NCBI GenBank assembly: GCA_017449495.1
Contig: JAFTFO010000042.1
Coordinates: 1 to 64,000 of the forward strand
Direction: 5' to 3'
DNA length: 64,000 nt
Origin: Prevotella sp.
Lineage (GTDB): Bacteria > Bacteroidota > Bacteroidia > Bacteroidales > Bacteroidaceae
Below the pieces are notes generated by a model. That model saw only the letters and a list, made by a program, of their open reading frames with translations. It was not told the origin of the DNA and did not search any database. Positions 1 to 8,900 of this stretch are shown piece by piece. The first letter of the stretch is position 1. Each line of letters starts with the position of its first letter. Made by a program: the position numbers and the translations under genes.

Positions 1-192
1 AGGAATATTAAAAGTCGTGATTTTAGTCATCATTTCTTGAATATCATTCACTTGAGGTGATTCAGAACTATTCTCTTCTTTCGGAGAATCACTTGTCGCA
101 TGGACAGTGATGACATCGTCATTGCTGCTGCATGAAAAGAATAGTCCCAATGACATCAGCAGGCTCACCATTAATGCTAAATTCTGTTTCAT
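1..192 (-). CDS. Partial lipoprotein, N-terminal 64 residues
   Basis: The gene runs off the left edge. It starts at the ATG complementary to 190-192 with MKQNLALMVSLLMSLGLFFSC, a lipoprotein signal with the lipid-modified Cys at residue 21, followed by a Ser/Asn/Asp/Glu-rich linker typical of surface-exposed Bacteroidetes lipoproteins. The visible part has no recognisable domain. It lies 50 bp downstream of the DUF3244 gene in the same direction, so the two may be co-transcribed. Confidence 0.7.
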   Translation of the reverse strand, partial: MKQNLALMVSLLMSLGLFFSCSSNDDVITVHATSDSPKEENSSESPQVNDIQEMMTKITTFNIP

Positions 193-242
193 AATAAATT
201 CGTCTTAATTTTAATCTCTTTTCGTTATCTCATTTATCCATC

Positions 243-608
243 TTATAGATTAATGTCTCCGTAGAAACAGAAAATACCTCTTACAATCTGGATTTCATAA
301 TCACCAGAGAGATAGGAGGGAAGCACAAGGCTGGTGGCGCCAGTCGGAATGACAGTGGAATATGCCACCACATCATTCTCATCGATCAGGCGGAGCACAC
401 ATCCGTCACAGGGTGTGTAGAAGGTCAGGGTATAACCATCGATGTCAACGTTAGGAATAAGGATGGGAGAACGAGGATAATCACCCATAGGATTTGTCGG
501 GTCCTCATAACCAACACTGAAATCAATGGGCTGAGCCATGACACACAAATTAGACAAAGGCAGCAGGGCCAGCGTCAATAATAAAACAAAAAGTCTTTTC
601 TTCTTCAT
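243..608 (-). CDS. Small secreted DUF3244-type protein
   Basis: A 121-residue protein with a signal peptide ending near VMAQ (residue 26). The mature part has the pattern of Bacteroidetes DUF3244 proteins: a Pro-rich N-terminal piece (RSPILIPNVDIDG), a beta-rich middle (LRLIDENDVVAYST) and the closing LPSYLSGDYEIQIVRG. The family is small, secreted and of unknown function. A TAnnTTTG promoter element lies about 28 bp upstream. The gene follows a TPR-HTH regulator gene (804-2543) on the same strand. Family assignment is by remembered pattern, not by search. Confidence 0.75.
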   Translation of the reverse strand: MKKKRLFVLLLTLALLPLSNLCVMAQPIDFSVGYEDPTNPMGDYPRSPILIPNVDIDGYTLTFYTPCDGCVLRLIDENDVVAYSTVIPTGATSLVLPSYLSGDYEIQIVRGIFCFYGDINL

Positions 609-635
609 ATTTGTTCGAATTTATAGTTTGCGCTG

Positions 636-667
636 CAAATATAAGAACAAATAAATAATGATGTAAA
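636..667 (-). promoter_or_regulatory. Promoter of the DUF3244 gene
   Basis: On the minus strand TATATTTG (636-643) is preceded after 20 bp by TTTA (664-667), one mismatch from the Bacteroidetes -33 element TTTG. It is placed for a short leader to the gene starting at 608. Confidence 0.6.
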
Positions 668-803
668 GATTAAAAGAAGAAAGAGTACATGAAAGTACAA
701 GGCAAAAGGCTAATAAGTGTTAATACGAGAAACGCATCAATCTCATAATCAGCAGATTGTGATTACAAGATCAAGAAAGTACAGAAAAGTACATGTTTAT
801 GGG

Positions 804-2543
804 TTAGATAACAAGCAGATGATACTTGGCAACTATATTCTGGCTGATGTCTCGTGAAGTGTTCTGATTGAATATCTTTTGATTGATGGCTGTTTTGGCA
901 TTGGTCACCTCTTGTTTGGTGATGTCCAAAAGGGCTGCCTGTTCATTATGGCGCACACCCAATGCAGACAACATACAGACACGTATCATTATTTGGCTGG
1001 CATTGTTTTGACGAAGGTCGCTGAGCAACTGAGGACAATAGCGGGCGAAGACTTTTGTCAACAGCCGCCACTCCTCCTGCGTCATCGTTCTTGGTTTCTG
1101 GGCCAGTTCATTAACCCGCTTGACGATGGGCTCGTCGGACAGATTGTCAGATGCCGTAGCGTTCTCCCGGATCTTCATCTGTCCAATCTCTTCTTTCAGA
1201 GAATGGTTCTCTTTGGCCAGAAGTGATTTCTCTTCCGCCATTTGCGTCTTCTCATGCTCATGCTGTAAGACCTCATTCTGTAGAATCTCAACAACTTGCG
1301 AACGGGACTTCAACTCCAAAAGCTTTTCCCGTCTCCACCTTAAGAGTTTCTTCCCTGTGTATGCTAATACAAGCAAGCCTAACACAACGAAAATGCACAG
1401 GTACAAGAGTCTGTTTTGAGCTTCCAATGCTTTGTTTTCGCTTTCAAGAGCCTCCCTCTGATACCTGTTATAATTATATAGTGATGCCATCTGGGCTGTC
1501 AGCGCCTGATCCTTCTTGGCAATCGACGAGTCGTTCGCCTCACCATATAGCAGAGCATATTTGGCAATGGAGTCTGCCTGATGACGTTTCTTAAAGACAC
1601 TCAATAGTCCTCGGTACATTGGGTCCTTGTCTACAGGCCCCATATTAGGGCGATATATCTTCCGGTAGTAATACTCTGCCGAGTCGAGATTTCCTGTTCT
1701 GTCAAAATATTGTCCTTTATACGAATAGTATTGGCGTCTTGACGGTGGCAACTCATGATGACTGTCGAACCAGTCTGACTCGGATTCGAACTGATCTATC
1801 AGTTGTTTGGCCTCTGGTAGTCTATCCGATGATTTTACATACATATATAATAAAGAGAGTGAGGCTTGCATGGCTTCCTGCTGGTAACCATGTTTTATAT
1901 AAAGATCAATGTCTTCTTTTAAAAGACATTCCGCAGAATCATTCCTATTCAATAAAAGATAGGTACTTGCAATCAGATCTTTATTAAAGATAGCAATGCA
2001 TGTGTCTCCATCCAAAAGAGCATAATGGCTTGAATGCTTCTGGGCCTCAATCTCATCTGTCAACAACAATTGTTGATGATATATCTTAGCCATCTGAGAA
2101 TAGGTGACGGCCAGCGTATGGTAGTCGCAGTCGGCAGCGGTAGTATCGGCCAGACTAATGGCGTCAAGATAGCAGCCGACGGCATGGGGCGCCTCACCAA
2201 GGTCCCGGTAGACACAGCCAAGAAGGTAGTGGGCCAAGAGACGGTCGTTGGAAGAACCGTTGTCGTCGTAATAGCCAACGAGGTCGCGGGCAAGAGAGTC
2301 GGAGGTGAAGGGAATGTAAGCCTTGTTCTGTGCCTTCAGCGTGAGCAGGCTGTGGCGCATGCGCAGGCTTTTGGGCCATGTCGCAGCTTCGGTGCTCAGG
2401 CTGTCGAGCAGGCGGAGGGCGGAGTCGGGCTTCTCGTTGATGACGGAATCGATGGCACGAAGCGGCGAGGTGTAGCCATCACCGCCACAACCCGTCAGGA
2501 GCAAGAGCACTCCCACCGTCAAAATGCCGATCGTTCTTTTCAT
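804..2543 (-). CDS. TPR lipoprotein with transmembrane helix, coiled coil and C-terminal HTH-like domain
   Basis: The start is set at the internal MKRTIGIL (2543) because it begins a good lipoprotein signal (LLLLTGC); an upstream in-frame ATG would overlap the promoter. The 579-residue protein has TPR-like helical repeats up to about residue 370, one transmembrane helix (LYLCIFVVLGLLVLAY, about 380-396), a basic stop-transfer stretch, a long coiled coil (about 405-460) and a C-terminal helical domain with HTH-like spacing. This suggests a periplasmic sensor joined across the inner membrane to a cytoplasmic DNA-binding output, a layout seen in Bacteroidetes one-component regulators. It resembles the protein at 44252-45721. 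The small secreted-protein genes downstream may be targets. Topology and regulator role are inferred. Confidence 0.7.
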   Translation of the reverse strand: MKRTIGILTVGVLLLLTGCGGDGYTSPLRAIDSVINEKPDSALRLLDSLSTEAATWPKSLRMRHSLLTLKAQNKAYIPFTSDSLARDLVGYYDDNGSSNDRLLAHYLLGCVYRDLGEAPHAVGCYLDAISLADTTAADCDYHTLAVTYSQMAKIYHQQLLLTDEIEAQKHSSHYALLDGDTCIAIFNKDLIASTYLLLNRNDSAECLLKEDIDLYIKHGYQQEAMQASLSLLYMYVKSSDRLPEAKQLIDQFESESDWFDSHHELPPSRRQYYSYKGQYFDRTGNLDSAEYYYRKIYRPNMGPVDKDPMYRGLLSVFKKRHQADSIAKYALLYGEANDSSIAKKDQALTAQMASLYNYNRYQREALESENKALEAQNRLLYLCIFVVLGLLVLAYTGKKLLRWRREKLLELKSRSQVVEILQNEVLQHEHEKTQMAEEKSLLAKENHSLKEEIGQMKIRENATASDNLSDEPIVKRVNELAQKPRTMTQEEWRLLTKVFARYCPQLLSDLRQNNASQIMIRVCMLSALGVRHNEQAALLDITKQEVTNAKTAINQKIFNQNTSRDISQNIVAKYHLLVI

Positions 2544-2548
2544 CGGTG

Positions 2549-2579
2549 CAAAGTTAATAAAAATCCGCGAAACCACAAT
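2549..2579 (-). promoter_or_regulatory. Promoter of the TPR-HTH gene, nearly leaderless
   Basis: TAACTTTG (2549-2556) with ATTG 19 bp upstream (2576-2579) on the minus strand. Only five bases separate the -7 box from the ATG at 2543, so the transcript would have almost no 5' leader. This also supports the chosen start. Confidence 0.55.
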
Positions 2580-2681
2580 AACTTTCGCAGAAATGTTTGA
2601 CCGATTGGCTAATATTCTTAAGACTCACTACGCTCGAATAAGCGTCGCAAAGCACCGGGGGGCAGAGAGTCCCCCGCCCCC

Positions 2682-3084
2682 TTACCTCACGATGTTTTCG
2701 GGTCGCCATTTCTCTGGCACTTCGTAACGCTTGGTGCCATCGGTTACCACGTCGGGCATAATGGCATCGCGGAAACGGCGCTCGTTCTTGTACATTAGAA
2801 CTGGCTTACTGCTATGATGCGTAAGGTTATCTTTCAGGTCACAACTAAAGTTTGAAGGCGGGAAATAGACCTTGATTCGCTTCTCTGGATATTGCTTTTG
2901 AATGAACTCTAAAGGTGGAACAAGATCGCTGTCGGCACTGACAAGCACGATGGTATCTAATAGTAGTCACCCCACTGCGGTTCATTTCGTTTGGTGCGAC
3001 GAAGACCGTAGTAGAAGTTCTTGCCTTGCAAGCGAACAAGTTCGAGCGGAATCCGTCAATGTAGAATGTTACGCGTTGTGCCAT
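2682..3084 (-). pseudogene. Broken NYN-domain (LabA/DUF88-like) gene
   Basis: The start MAQRVTFYIDGF and the end (LVSADSDLVPPLEFIQKQYP, SNFSCDLKDNL) are both recognisable NYN-domain PIN-like nuclease segments but lie in different frames. After IDGF an insertion of about 23-29 nt (around 3020-3048) shifts the frame; the old frame then reads NFYYGLRRTKRNEPQWGDYY before a stop. It jumps at about 2955-2960 directly to DTIVLVSADSD, so most of the middle of the domain is deleted. Intact relatives are RNA-processing or retron/defence-associated PIN-like proteins. The C-terminal 88 residues remain open but are unlikely to be functional alone. Confidence 0.8.
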
Positions 3085-3100
3085 ATAGCGTCAATATAAT

Positions 3101-3160
3101 AAAAAAGCCGTCCTCGGACGGCCATGTCCATTCAAGAAAGAATGGCGGAGCTTAATAATT
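3101..3160 (-). ncRNA. Candidate small RNA or attenuated leader
   Basis: A perfect Bacteroidetes promoter (3166-3197) is followed within about 60 nt by two hairpins: CCATTC-N6-GAATGG (about 3125-3142) and GCCGTC-CGAG-GACGGC (3107-3122) followed by TTTTTT. This is a complete promoter-to-terminator unit of about 60 nt with no ORF of its own. It lies directly upstream of the broken NYN gene, so it is either an independent sRNA or the attenuator leader of that gene. No known RNA family was recognised. Confidence 0.4.
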
Positions 3161-3165
3161 TGTTG

Positions 3166-3197
3166 CAAAGGTAGCCTTTTTTTGCGATACTTGCAAA
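3166..3197 (-). promoter_or_regulatory. Strong promoter upstream of candidate sRNA/NYN remnant
   Basis: TTTG (complement of 3194-3197), exactly 20 bp, then TACCTTTG (complement of 3166-3173). Both boxes match the Bacteroidetes consensus. The rest of the gap, 3198-3350, shows no gene. Confidence 0.7.
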
Positions 3198-3350
3198 CAT
3201 TTCGCACAAAAAGTTAAGGCTGCTTTCGCTTTTTCTTCATTTTTCCGTGTTTTGACTCATGAATCAGAGTGCATAGGACTTATTTCTGGTTGCAAAGATA
3301 CAAAAAGTTTTGGAAACGGAGTTCTATTGAACAACTTCTATGCACAAAAC

Positions 3351-4403
3351 TTACCTGACGACGACCTTTCGGCCGCGGCGGATGTAGACGCCCTTCTTAG
3401 GATGCTTGCCCTTGACACGCTGACCCTTCAGGTTATAGAGCTTGTCTGAGGCTGGCGCCACCGTCTTGTGGACATCGGTGATGCCCGTCGTCGCTGGCTC
3501 AACGTAGTTGTCGTAGCTGAAGGCCACGTCCATGCTATTACCCCAGATATATTGCTCCAGTCCCGGGTAGTCGATGAAGGGGTTGCGGTTCTTCTGAATG
3601 TCGTAGATGGCCTCGTTGCGACGAATCTCCTTCTCGCTGATAGGATCCTGTGCGGCCCAGCGCAGGAGCATCTTCAAGGCCCAGTCGGTGAAGAAGGGAT
3701 AGACGTCGCTCGTCAGCATCGGGCTGCTCCAGTTCTTAGGACTGCGCTCCTTGCCGGCATTGCTCTGGTACTGCTCGTAGCAGGTGGCCATATAGAAGTA
3801 GGCGCGGGCCAGGTCGCCCTTGTACTCGTCGTTGGGTTCAAAGACACGGGCCTGGCCATTCGTCACCGTATAGCCGATGGCAGGGTCGCAGATGCCAAAC
3901 TTAGAGAATCCTTCTGCCGACTGTTTCGTGGGGTTGCGGTTGGGGTCCAGTTCCCCGTATGGATAGTTGGAACGCATCGAGTTGACGGCCCGATCGGTAG
4001 GGAACAGATGGTGCAGGTCGGTGTACATGGGGTACGACTGATCGCTCGAGCCCTCGTTGAACCAGCTCTTAGGCATGGCGTGCTCACGGTTGTAGACGAC
4101 ACCTTCCTCGTTGATGTCAAGGCCCTTGTCCTGATCCGTGATGGGGGTGAAGTTGGAGATGCCGGAATAGATGTCCCAGATGTAACCGTCGGGACGGATA
4201 TCGTATGAGTTGATACCGTTCCACACACCAGGCGTGTACGACTGCATCTCGTGGGGCGAGATAATCTGGAAGAGAGCGGTCTTGAGTTCCGCGCCCTTCT
4301 TACCGTCGGCTCCCTGATAGTAGGTGCCCGTGCCGCTCGGCACTTGTGAGAAAACGGCTGGTGATGCCAATAATGACATCACCAGCAGGATATACTTTTT
4401 CAT
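3351..4403 (-). CDS. Secreted endonuclease I family nuclease
   Basis: A 350-residue protein with a signal peptide (residues 1-20, cut near VFSQ). The EndA/Vvn-type beta-beta-alpha-metal motifs are intact: REHAMPKSW (106-114, catalytic His), DLHHLFPTD (129-137) and VNSMRSNYPYGE (140-151). These enzymes cut DNA and often RNA without sequence specificity, outside the cytoplasm. The C terminus (YNLKGQRV...GVYIRRGRKVVVR) resembles the short Bacteroidetes tail linked to type IX secretion or surface attachment. The gene is third in an operon, 6 bp after the OB-fold lipoprotein gene, suggesting it digests external nucleic acid for uptake. Confidence 0.9.
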   Translation of the reverse strand: MKKYILLVMSLLASPAVFSQVPSGTGTYYQGADGKKGAELKTALFQIISPHEMQSYTPGVWNGINSYDIRPDGYIWDIYSGISNFTPITDQDKGLDINEEGVVYNREHAMPKSWFNEGSSDQSYPMYTDLHHLFPTDRAVNSMRSNYPYGELDPNRNPTKQSAEGFSKFGICDPAIGYTVTNGQARVFEPNDEYKGDLARAYFYMATCYEQYQSNAGKERSPKNWSSPMLTSDVYPFFTDWALKMLLRWAAQDPISEKEIRRNEAIYDIQKNRNPFIDYPGLEQYIWGNSMDVAFSYDNYVEPATTGITDVHKTVAPASDKLYNLKGQRVKGKHPKKGVYIRRGRKVVVR

Positions 4404-4409
4404 AAGCGA

Positions 4410-5948
4410 TTAGTTGTCAACTTCAGCGGGCTTCCCGAAGTCGAAGCAAACACCACCGCAGAGTTCAACGAGTCCTTTGTAGGTGTCCTTGTAGCCAATG
4501 ATGGTGATCACGTCGCCTACCTCAATGCCGTTGTCGGCAATGAAGAACTTACGGAAGTCACCCGTAGCGCCCCATCCGGGATAGCATCCATAGACATACA
4601 ACTCACTGGTACCGTCGGAGAAGTAGAGGTTGCCATAGTCGTTCTCTGCACCCTTGCTGTCAAGAAGCGAGGTGATGGTACCTGTAACCTTATAATAGGT
4701 ACCCTTGTCATCGGGCTGTGCAAGGAAGTCTGTAATACTGATCTCCGTTACAGGGATGACGGCCTCCAACTGAGCACCGGTCATCTGGGCTGAGCCCTTA
4801 TACTCGCCACGCTTACCGACAAGTGTCACCACGTCGCCCTCCTTCAGTCCGGCAGCCTCGAAGTCTCCCTTCGAACCGATACCGTAGACGTATGCCTCGC
4901 CAGAGAAGTCCTTGATATAGACATTGCCGTAGGTGGGATTAGCCACGCTCTGGATGACACCCTGGATGCGGTACTGGGTGTCGCCGACCTCTGCTGCGAG
5001 GAACTCTGCAACAGAAGCATCGATGATGGCACCTGTCTGGCTGACAGAGAACTGAGAGGTATACTCCTTACCGCCGCTATAGGTCTTCAGCGTCACTGTT
5101 GCGCTGCGGTCACCACCGGCATTGGGCTGAGCACGGAAGGTCACCGTGTTCGAAGAGATGGCAGAGATCGTAAGCCAGTCGGGGAGCTCATCGACATTGA
5201 TGCCATCACCCTTGCAAGTGACGTGAGCCGTCACATCACCTCCGTCAAGAGGCAGGATAGCGGGATCAACGGTCTCACCGGCAATGCTCAGGGAGTCGAC
5301 CTTGATGAGCGACTTATTAATCTTGATAACAGTCACATTCACCAGTTCAACGGTTGAGCCGTAAGTAGTCTTCGGACCTTCGACGGTAATCTCGTCGCCC
5401 ACCTCGATACCCCAAACAGAGATAGAGTTGTTCTGACCTGCATTACCATTCTTGTCGAGTGTACCGTAAATATAGACCTCACCAGTTCCATCGTTCAGAT
5501 ACCAGTTACCATAGGTTGTGTTGGCGATGCCTGTCACAGTACCCGTCACACGGAAGGTCTTGGAATCAGGACCGGCAATAATCTCGGCACAGGTAGCATT
5601 GGTAACGGTAGCAATACCCTGGATCACGTTGATGCGCTGGGTCTTGCCGCCACATTCAATCAGTACCTCAGCGGTACGGCCTTCAGCAGCCTCGGCAGAG
5701 AAAGTGATCGTGCCACTGCCAGAACCAGAGGCGGGAGATACGGTCAGCCAGTCGGGAGCGCCGGAAACGCTCCAGCTGCCAGCAGCCTCGATATCAATAG
5801 AGGCAGAACCACCACTGGTGCTAAGAGACACATACGACTGCGATACACGGATCTCACTGAGATAGGTGGGATCGTTGTCGTCGGAACATCCTGTAAACAC
5901 AGCAGCAACCACTGCCATGAGAGTCGGAATGAAATATCTTAGTTTCAT
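4410..5948 (-). CDS. Surface lipoprotein with two BACON and three OB-fold-like domains
   Basis: The start is at the internal MKLRYFIPTL because it begins a lipoprotein signal (VFTGC, Cys21); the ten upstream residues come from spacer repeat. Order over 512 residues: BACON (about 31-110), OB-like (about 115-212), BACON (about 215-306), OB-like (about 310-400), OB-like (about 401-505). The OB units repeat the pattern VTGT(V/I)...YGN(W/L/V)Y...G..(V/L)Y(I/V)YG...GD.(I/V)T. BACON domains are extracellular carbohydrate- or mucin-associated modules; OB folds commonly bind nucleic acid. The position between a TonB receptor and a secreted nuclease suggests a capture lipoprotein for nucleic-acid fragments. 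The ligand is inferred. Confidence 0.75.
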   Translation of the reverse strand: MKLRYFIPTLMAVVAAVFTGCSDDNDPTYLSEIRVSQSYVSLSTSGGSASIDIEAAGSWSVSGAPDWLTVSPASGSGSGTITFSAEAAEGRTAEVLIECGGKTQRINVIQGIATVTNATCAEIIAGPDSKTFRVTGTVTGIANTTYGNWYLNDGTGEVYIYGTLDKNGNAGQNNSISVWGIEVGDEITVEGPKTTYGSTVELVNVTVIKINKSLIKVDSLSIAGETVDPAILPLDGGDVTAHVTCKGDGINVDELPDWLTISAISSNTVTFRAQPNAGGDRSATVTLKTYSGGKEYTSQFSVSQTGAIIDASVAEFLAAEVGDTQYRIQGVIQSVANPTYGNVYIKDFSGEAYVYGIGSKGDFEAAGLKEGDVVTLVGKRGEYKGSAQMTGAQLEAVIPVTEISITDFLAQPDDKGTYYKVTGTITSLLDSKGAENDYGNLYFSDGTSELYVYGCYPGWGATGDFRKFFIADNGIEVGDVITIIGYKDTYKGLVELCGGVCFDFGKPAEVDN

Positions 5949-5985
5949 AATTATCAATTTTCTATTATCAATTTTCAATTATCAA
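5949..5985. repeat. AT-rich tandem repeat filling the spacer
   Basis: Units of about 13 bp (AATTGATAATTGA/AAATTGATAATAG on the minus strand) fill the whole gap between the TonB receptor and the lipoprotein genes. The repeat includes the receptor's TGA stop (5982-5984) and reaches the next ATG. It is an A-rich leader with no Shine-Dalgarno. Confidence 0.7.
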
Positions 5986-8900
5986 TTAAAGAAGTACTTG
6001 ATACCAACAGAAGCATACCAGCACTGGCTGAGTGCGTAGTTCGGCGTCCAGGTCTCGGTCTTGCCGCTGATAGAAGAAGGTGTCGAGAAGGTGGCATAGC
6101 CCTGTGCGTCGACGCCCTCGTACTTCAGGATACGAGCCTCCTGGCCAATGGCAGGATTCAGGTATTTCTGAACACCCCAAGCAGAGTTGAAGAAGTTCAG
6201 CACGTTCTTCATATCAAAGCTCAGCTGCAGGCAGTGCTTCGTCTTGCCGACATTCAGCTTGAAGTCGTGCTTATAACCGAAGTCAATGCGGTGTACCCAA
6301 GGAGAGTAGACACTGTAGGGCTCGGAATACTCACCCTGATGGCTGCTCAGATAGTCATCCATGTGAACATAGTCCATGAAGCGAGTCATATCATCCTGAG
6401 AAACGAAACGGAAGTTTCCAGTACCAACGCCTACCTCATTATCATTGGGGATATAGATAGCGTCGTAGTTGTAACCGTCGCTGTTCATATCGTTCTGCAT
6501 CATGTATGAGTAGTTGTAACCACCGCGCCAAGCCTCATAGATGAAGCTGTAGTGGTTGCCCACCTTATCGTGGATCGTAGCACTGGCCACGAGACGGTCA
6601 GGTGTCACATACTGTGAGTTGTGCAGACGGATGTTATTCGGACCCTCAACCGTAGGAACGTATGTGAAGGCAGACTCAGCAGCAGAACCCGGCATACCGG
6701 TAATCTCCTTGCTGACGGTGTGGGTATAGGCAGCCATCAGGCTCAACCACTCGTACGGCTGGGCATTCAAGGTGATGTTAGCACTCCATCCATAACCCTT
6801 GCTCGTGTTCTCCAGCATGAACGCCTTGGTGTTCGTGCGGAAACCTGAAGGATAGATGGGACGGTTGTCGACACCGTTGAAGCGGGCGAAGCCACCTACG
6901 CTGGGGATAGCCCAGTCGGAGATGCAGACGGCATTGATAGTCTTGTTGAAGATTCCCTCAACAGTGGCCGTGAACGGGAATGATACGGGGATCTGATAGT
7001 CGATGGCTACAGAGGTCTTCCATACCTGAGGCATCTTGAAGTCGGGATCGACGCCGCAGATAGCAGAAGGAACAGCGCCATCTTCAGGAGAGACTGTCAT
7101 CGGGTAGCCTAAGCCCTGAAGCTTATTCATCATCTGGCTGATGGAAGTCATAGGACCACCAGCGAACTCATCCATGGAGAAGCCCATCTTCTTAGCGTTG
7201 CTGGCGTTGATCTGTGCCTGATACTGCACGAGGCCACCGTTGGTAGGCATGTTCGTGAAGAACACGAGAGGCAGACGGCCAGAGAAGAGACCTGTACCAC
7301 CGCGAACCTTCAGTGACTTGTCGCCAAACACGTCGTAGGTGAAACCTACACGTGGAGAGAAGGTGATGCTGTTGTCGGGCCAAGCGCCAGTATCAATGTG
7401 ACGTCCGTCATAGTCGAGACCAAGGATTCCACTACGTACGAGTTTCCCATTAGCATCATAAAGTGGGTAAGTACTATTGGTCGCAGCATTCCCGTTCTTA
7501 TCATAAAGGCTTCCCGTATAATCACTGCGATACACACCATTAGTCATCAAATCACTATTGTCGAAGAACAGTCCGTCGATACGCAGGCCGTAGGTCAGCT
7601 TGAACTTGTCGTTAATGTTCCAGTCGTCCTGAGCATAGATACCGGGACGGTTGAACTGCACACGGGCAGCAGGCTTAGACTCACCGTCGTAACCATAGGT
7701 CAGACAGAATATCTCAGGTGTCTGGTTGAAGAGCTCTTCTACAGACATGCCGTCGGCCCAGTTGTAACGATAGTAACCTGTACCGTTACGCATGTACTGG
7801 TTGTCGGCCATCTGGTGCTCGAAGGTAATACCAGCCATGATCTTGTGGGCACCCATATAGTAGGTCACGTCGTCCTTGAAGTTCCAGATGGTATTGTGAA
7901 CGGCGTTGTTCCAGGTGAACAGCTCATAACCGAGGGCCATGTAGTTATTACCGTCCTTCGTGATATCGATGAAGGGGAACTCTGCGGAATCAGTACCACG
8001 GATATCATCAAGCTTGGAGATAGTAGCCAGGAACTGGTTCGACAGGTTGTCCGTCAGACGGCTGTTCAGGTCGATAGACCAAGAGTGAACGACGTTCTCC
8101 ATCGAGTACATCGAGTTAGCGAACGACATAGAGTACTGCGACACACGACCACCGCTCATACGGGTACCACCATCCATAGAAGAAGCGTTAGGATTGTTCC
8201 AAATATTGTTCTTCGTATAGTTGTAGCGCAGGGCCAGGTGATGACGATCGGTGATGTTCCAGTCCAGACGTGCCAACAGCTTGTAGTTGCTCTCGTCAGC
8301 GGGGAAGCTGGTCCAGCTACCTGTGTTATAGCCATACTTGCTGGCCACATAGTTGGAAACGGCTGCAAGGTCAGCGTTGGTTGTACGAGAGACATAGTTA
8401 TTGGGATCAGCGGGATTATCAGCATCTGCACCTCTCCAACGGTTGACAACGGTAGGAATATTGATCATCTCACCATTGACGAAGAAGAAAAGCTTGTCTT
8501 TGATAATCGGGCCACCGAGAGTGAAACCGTAAGTGGTAGTCTGCGACTTGTCGCGGGCACCGGCAATCTGCTGACGCTTCACGGCATCACCCTGCATATT
8601 CTCATTCTTGTGATAGATGTAGGCAGTACCCTTGAAGGTGTTCGTACCAGACTTCGTGATAGCATTCACACCACCACCGATGAAGTTGGTCTGACGGACA
8701 TCGTAAGGAGAGATCACCACCTGCAACTCCTCGATGGCATCGATAGAGATGGGGTTACCGCCACCAGGTAGGTTAGATGACAGACCGAAGTTGTTGTTGA
8801 AGTTAGCACCATCAACGGTGAAGTTGGCAGTACGTCCGTCAGCACCGGCGAAGCTCATGCCGTTACCTCCGTAAGGAGACAGACGAGTCACGTCAGTAAT

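Noticed and set aside
3123-3171. Short plus-strand peptide frame (MSIQERMAELNN...)
   Set aside because: Only about 15 codons, opposite to a clear promoter and hairpins; likely chance.
3252-3449. Plus-strand 65-codon frame
   Set aside because: Overlaps the end of the endonuclease gene in antisense and has no recognisable pattern.
7398-8771. A 457-codon open frame on the plus strand
   Set aside because: It is antisense to the TonB receptor gene, has no family pattern, and mirrors the codon bias of the real gene.
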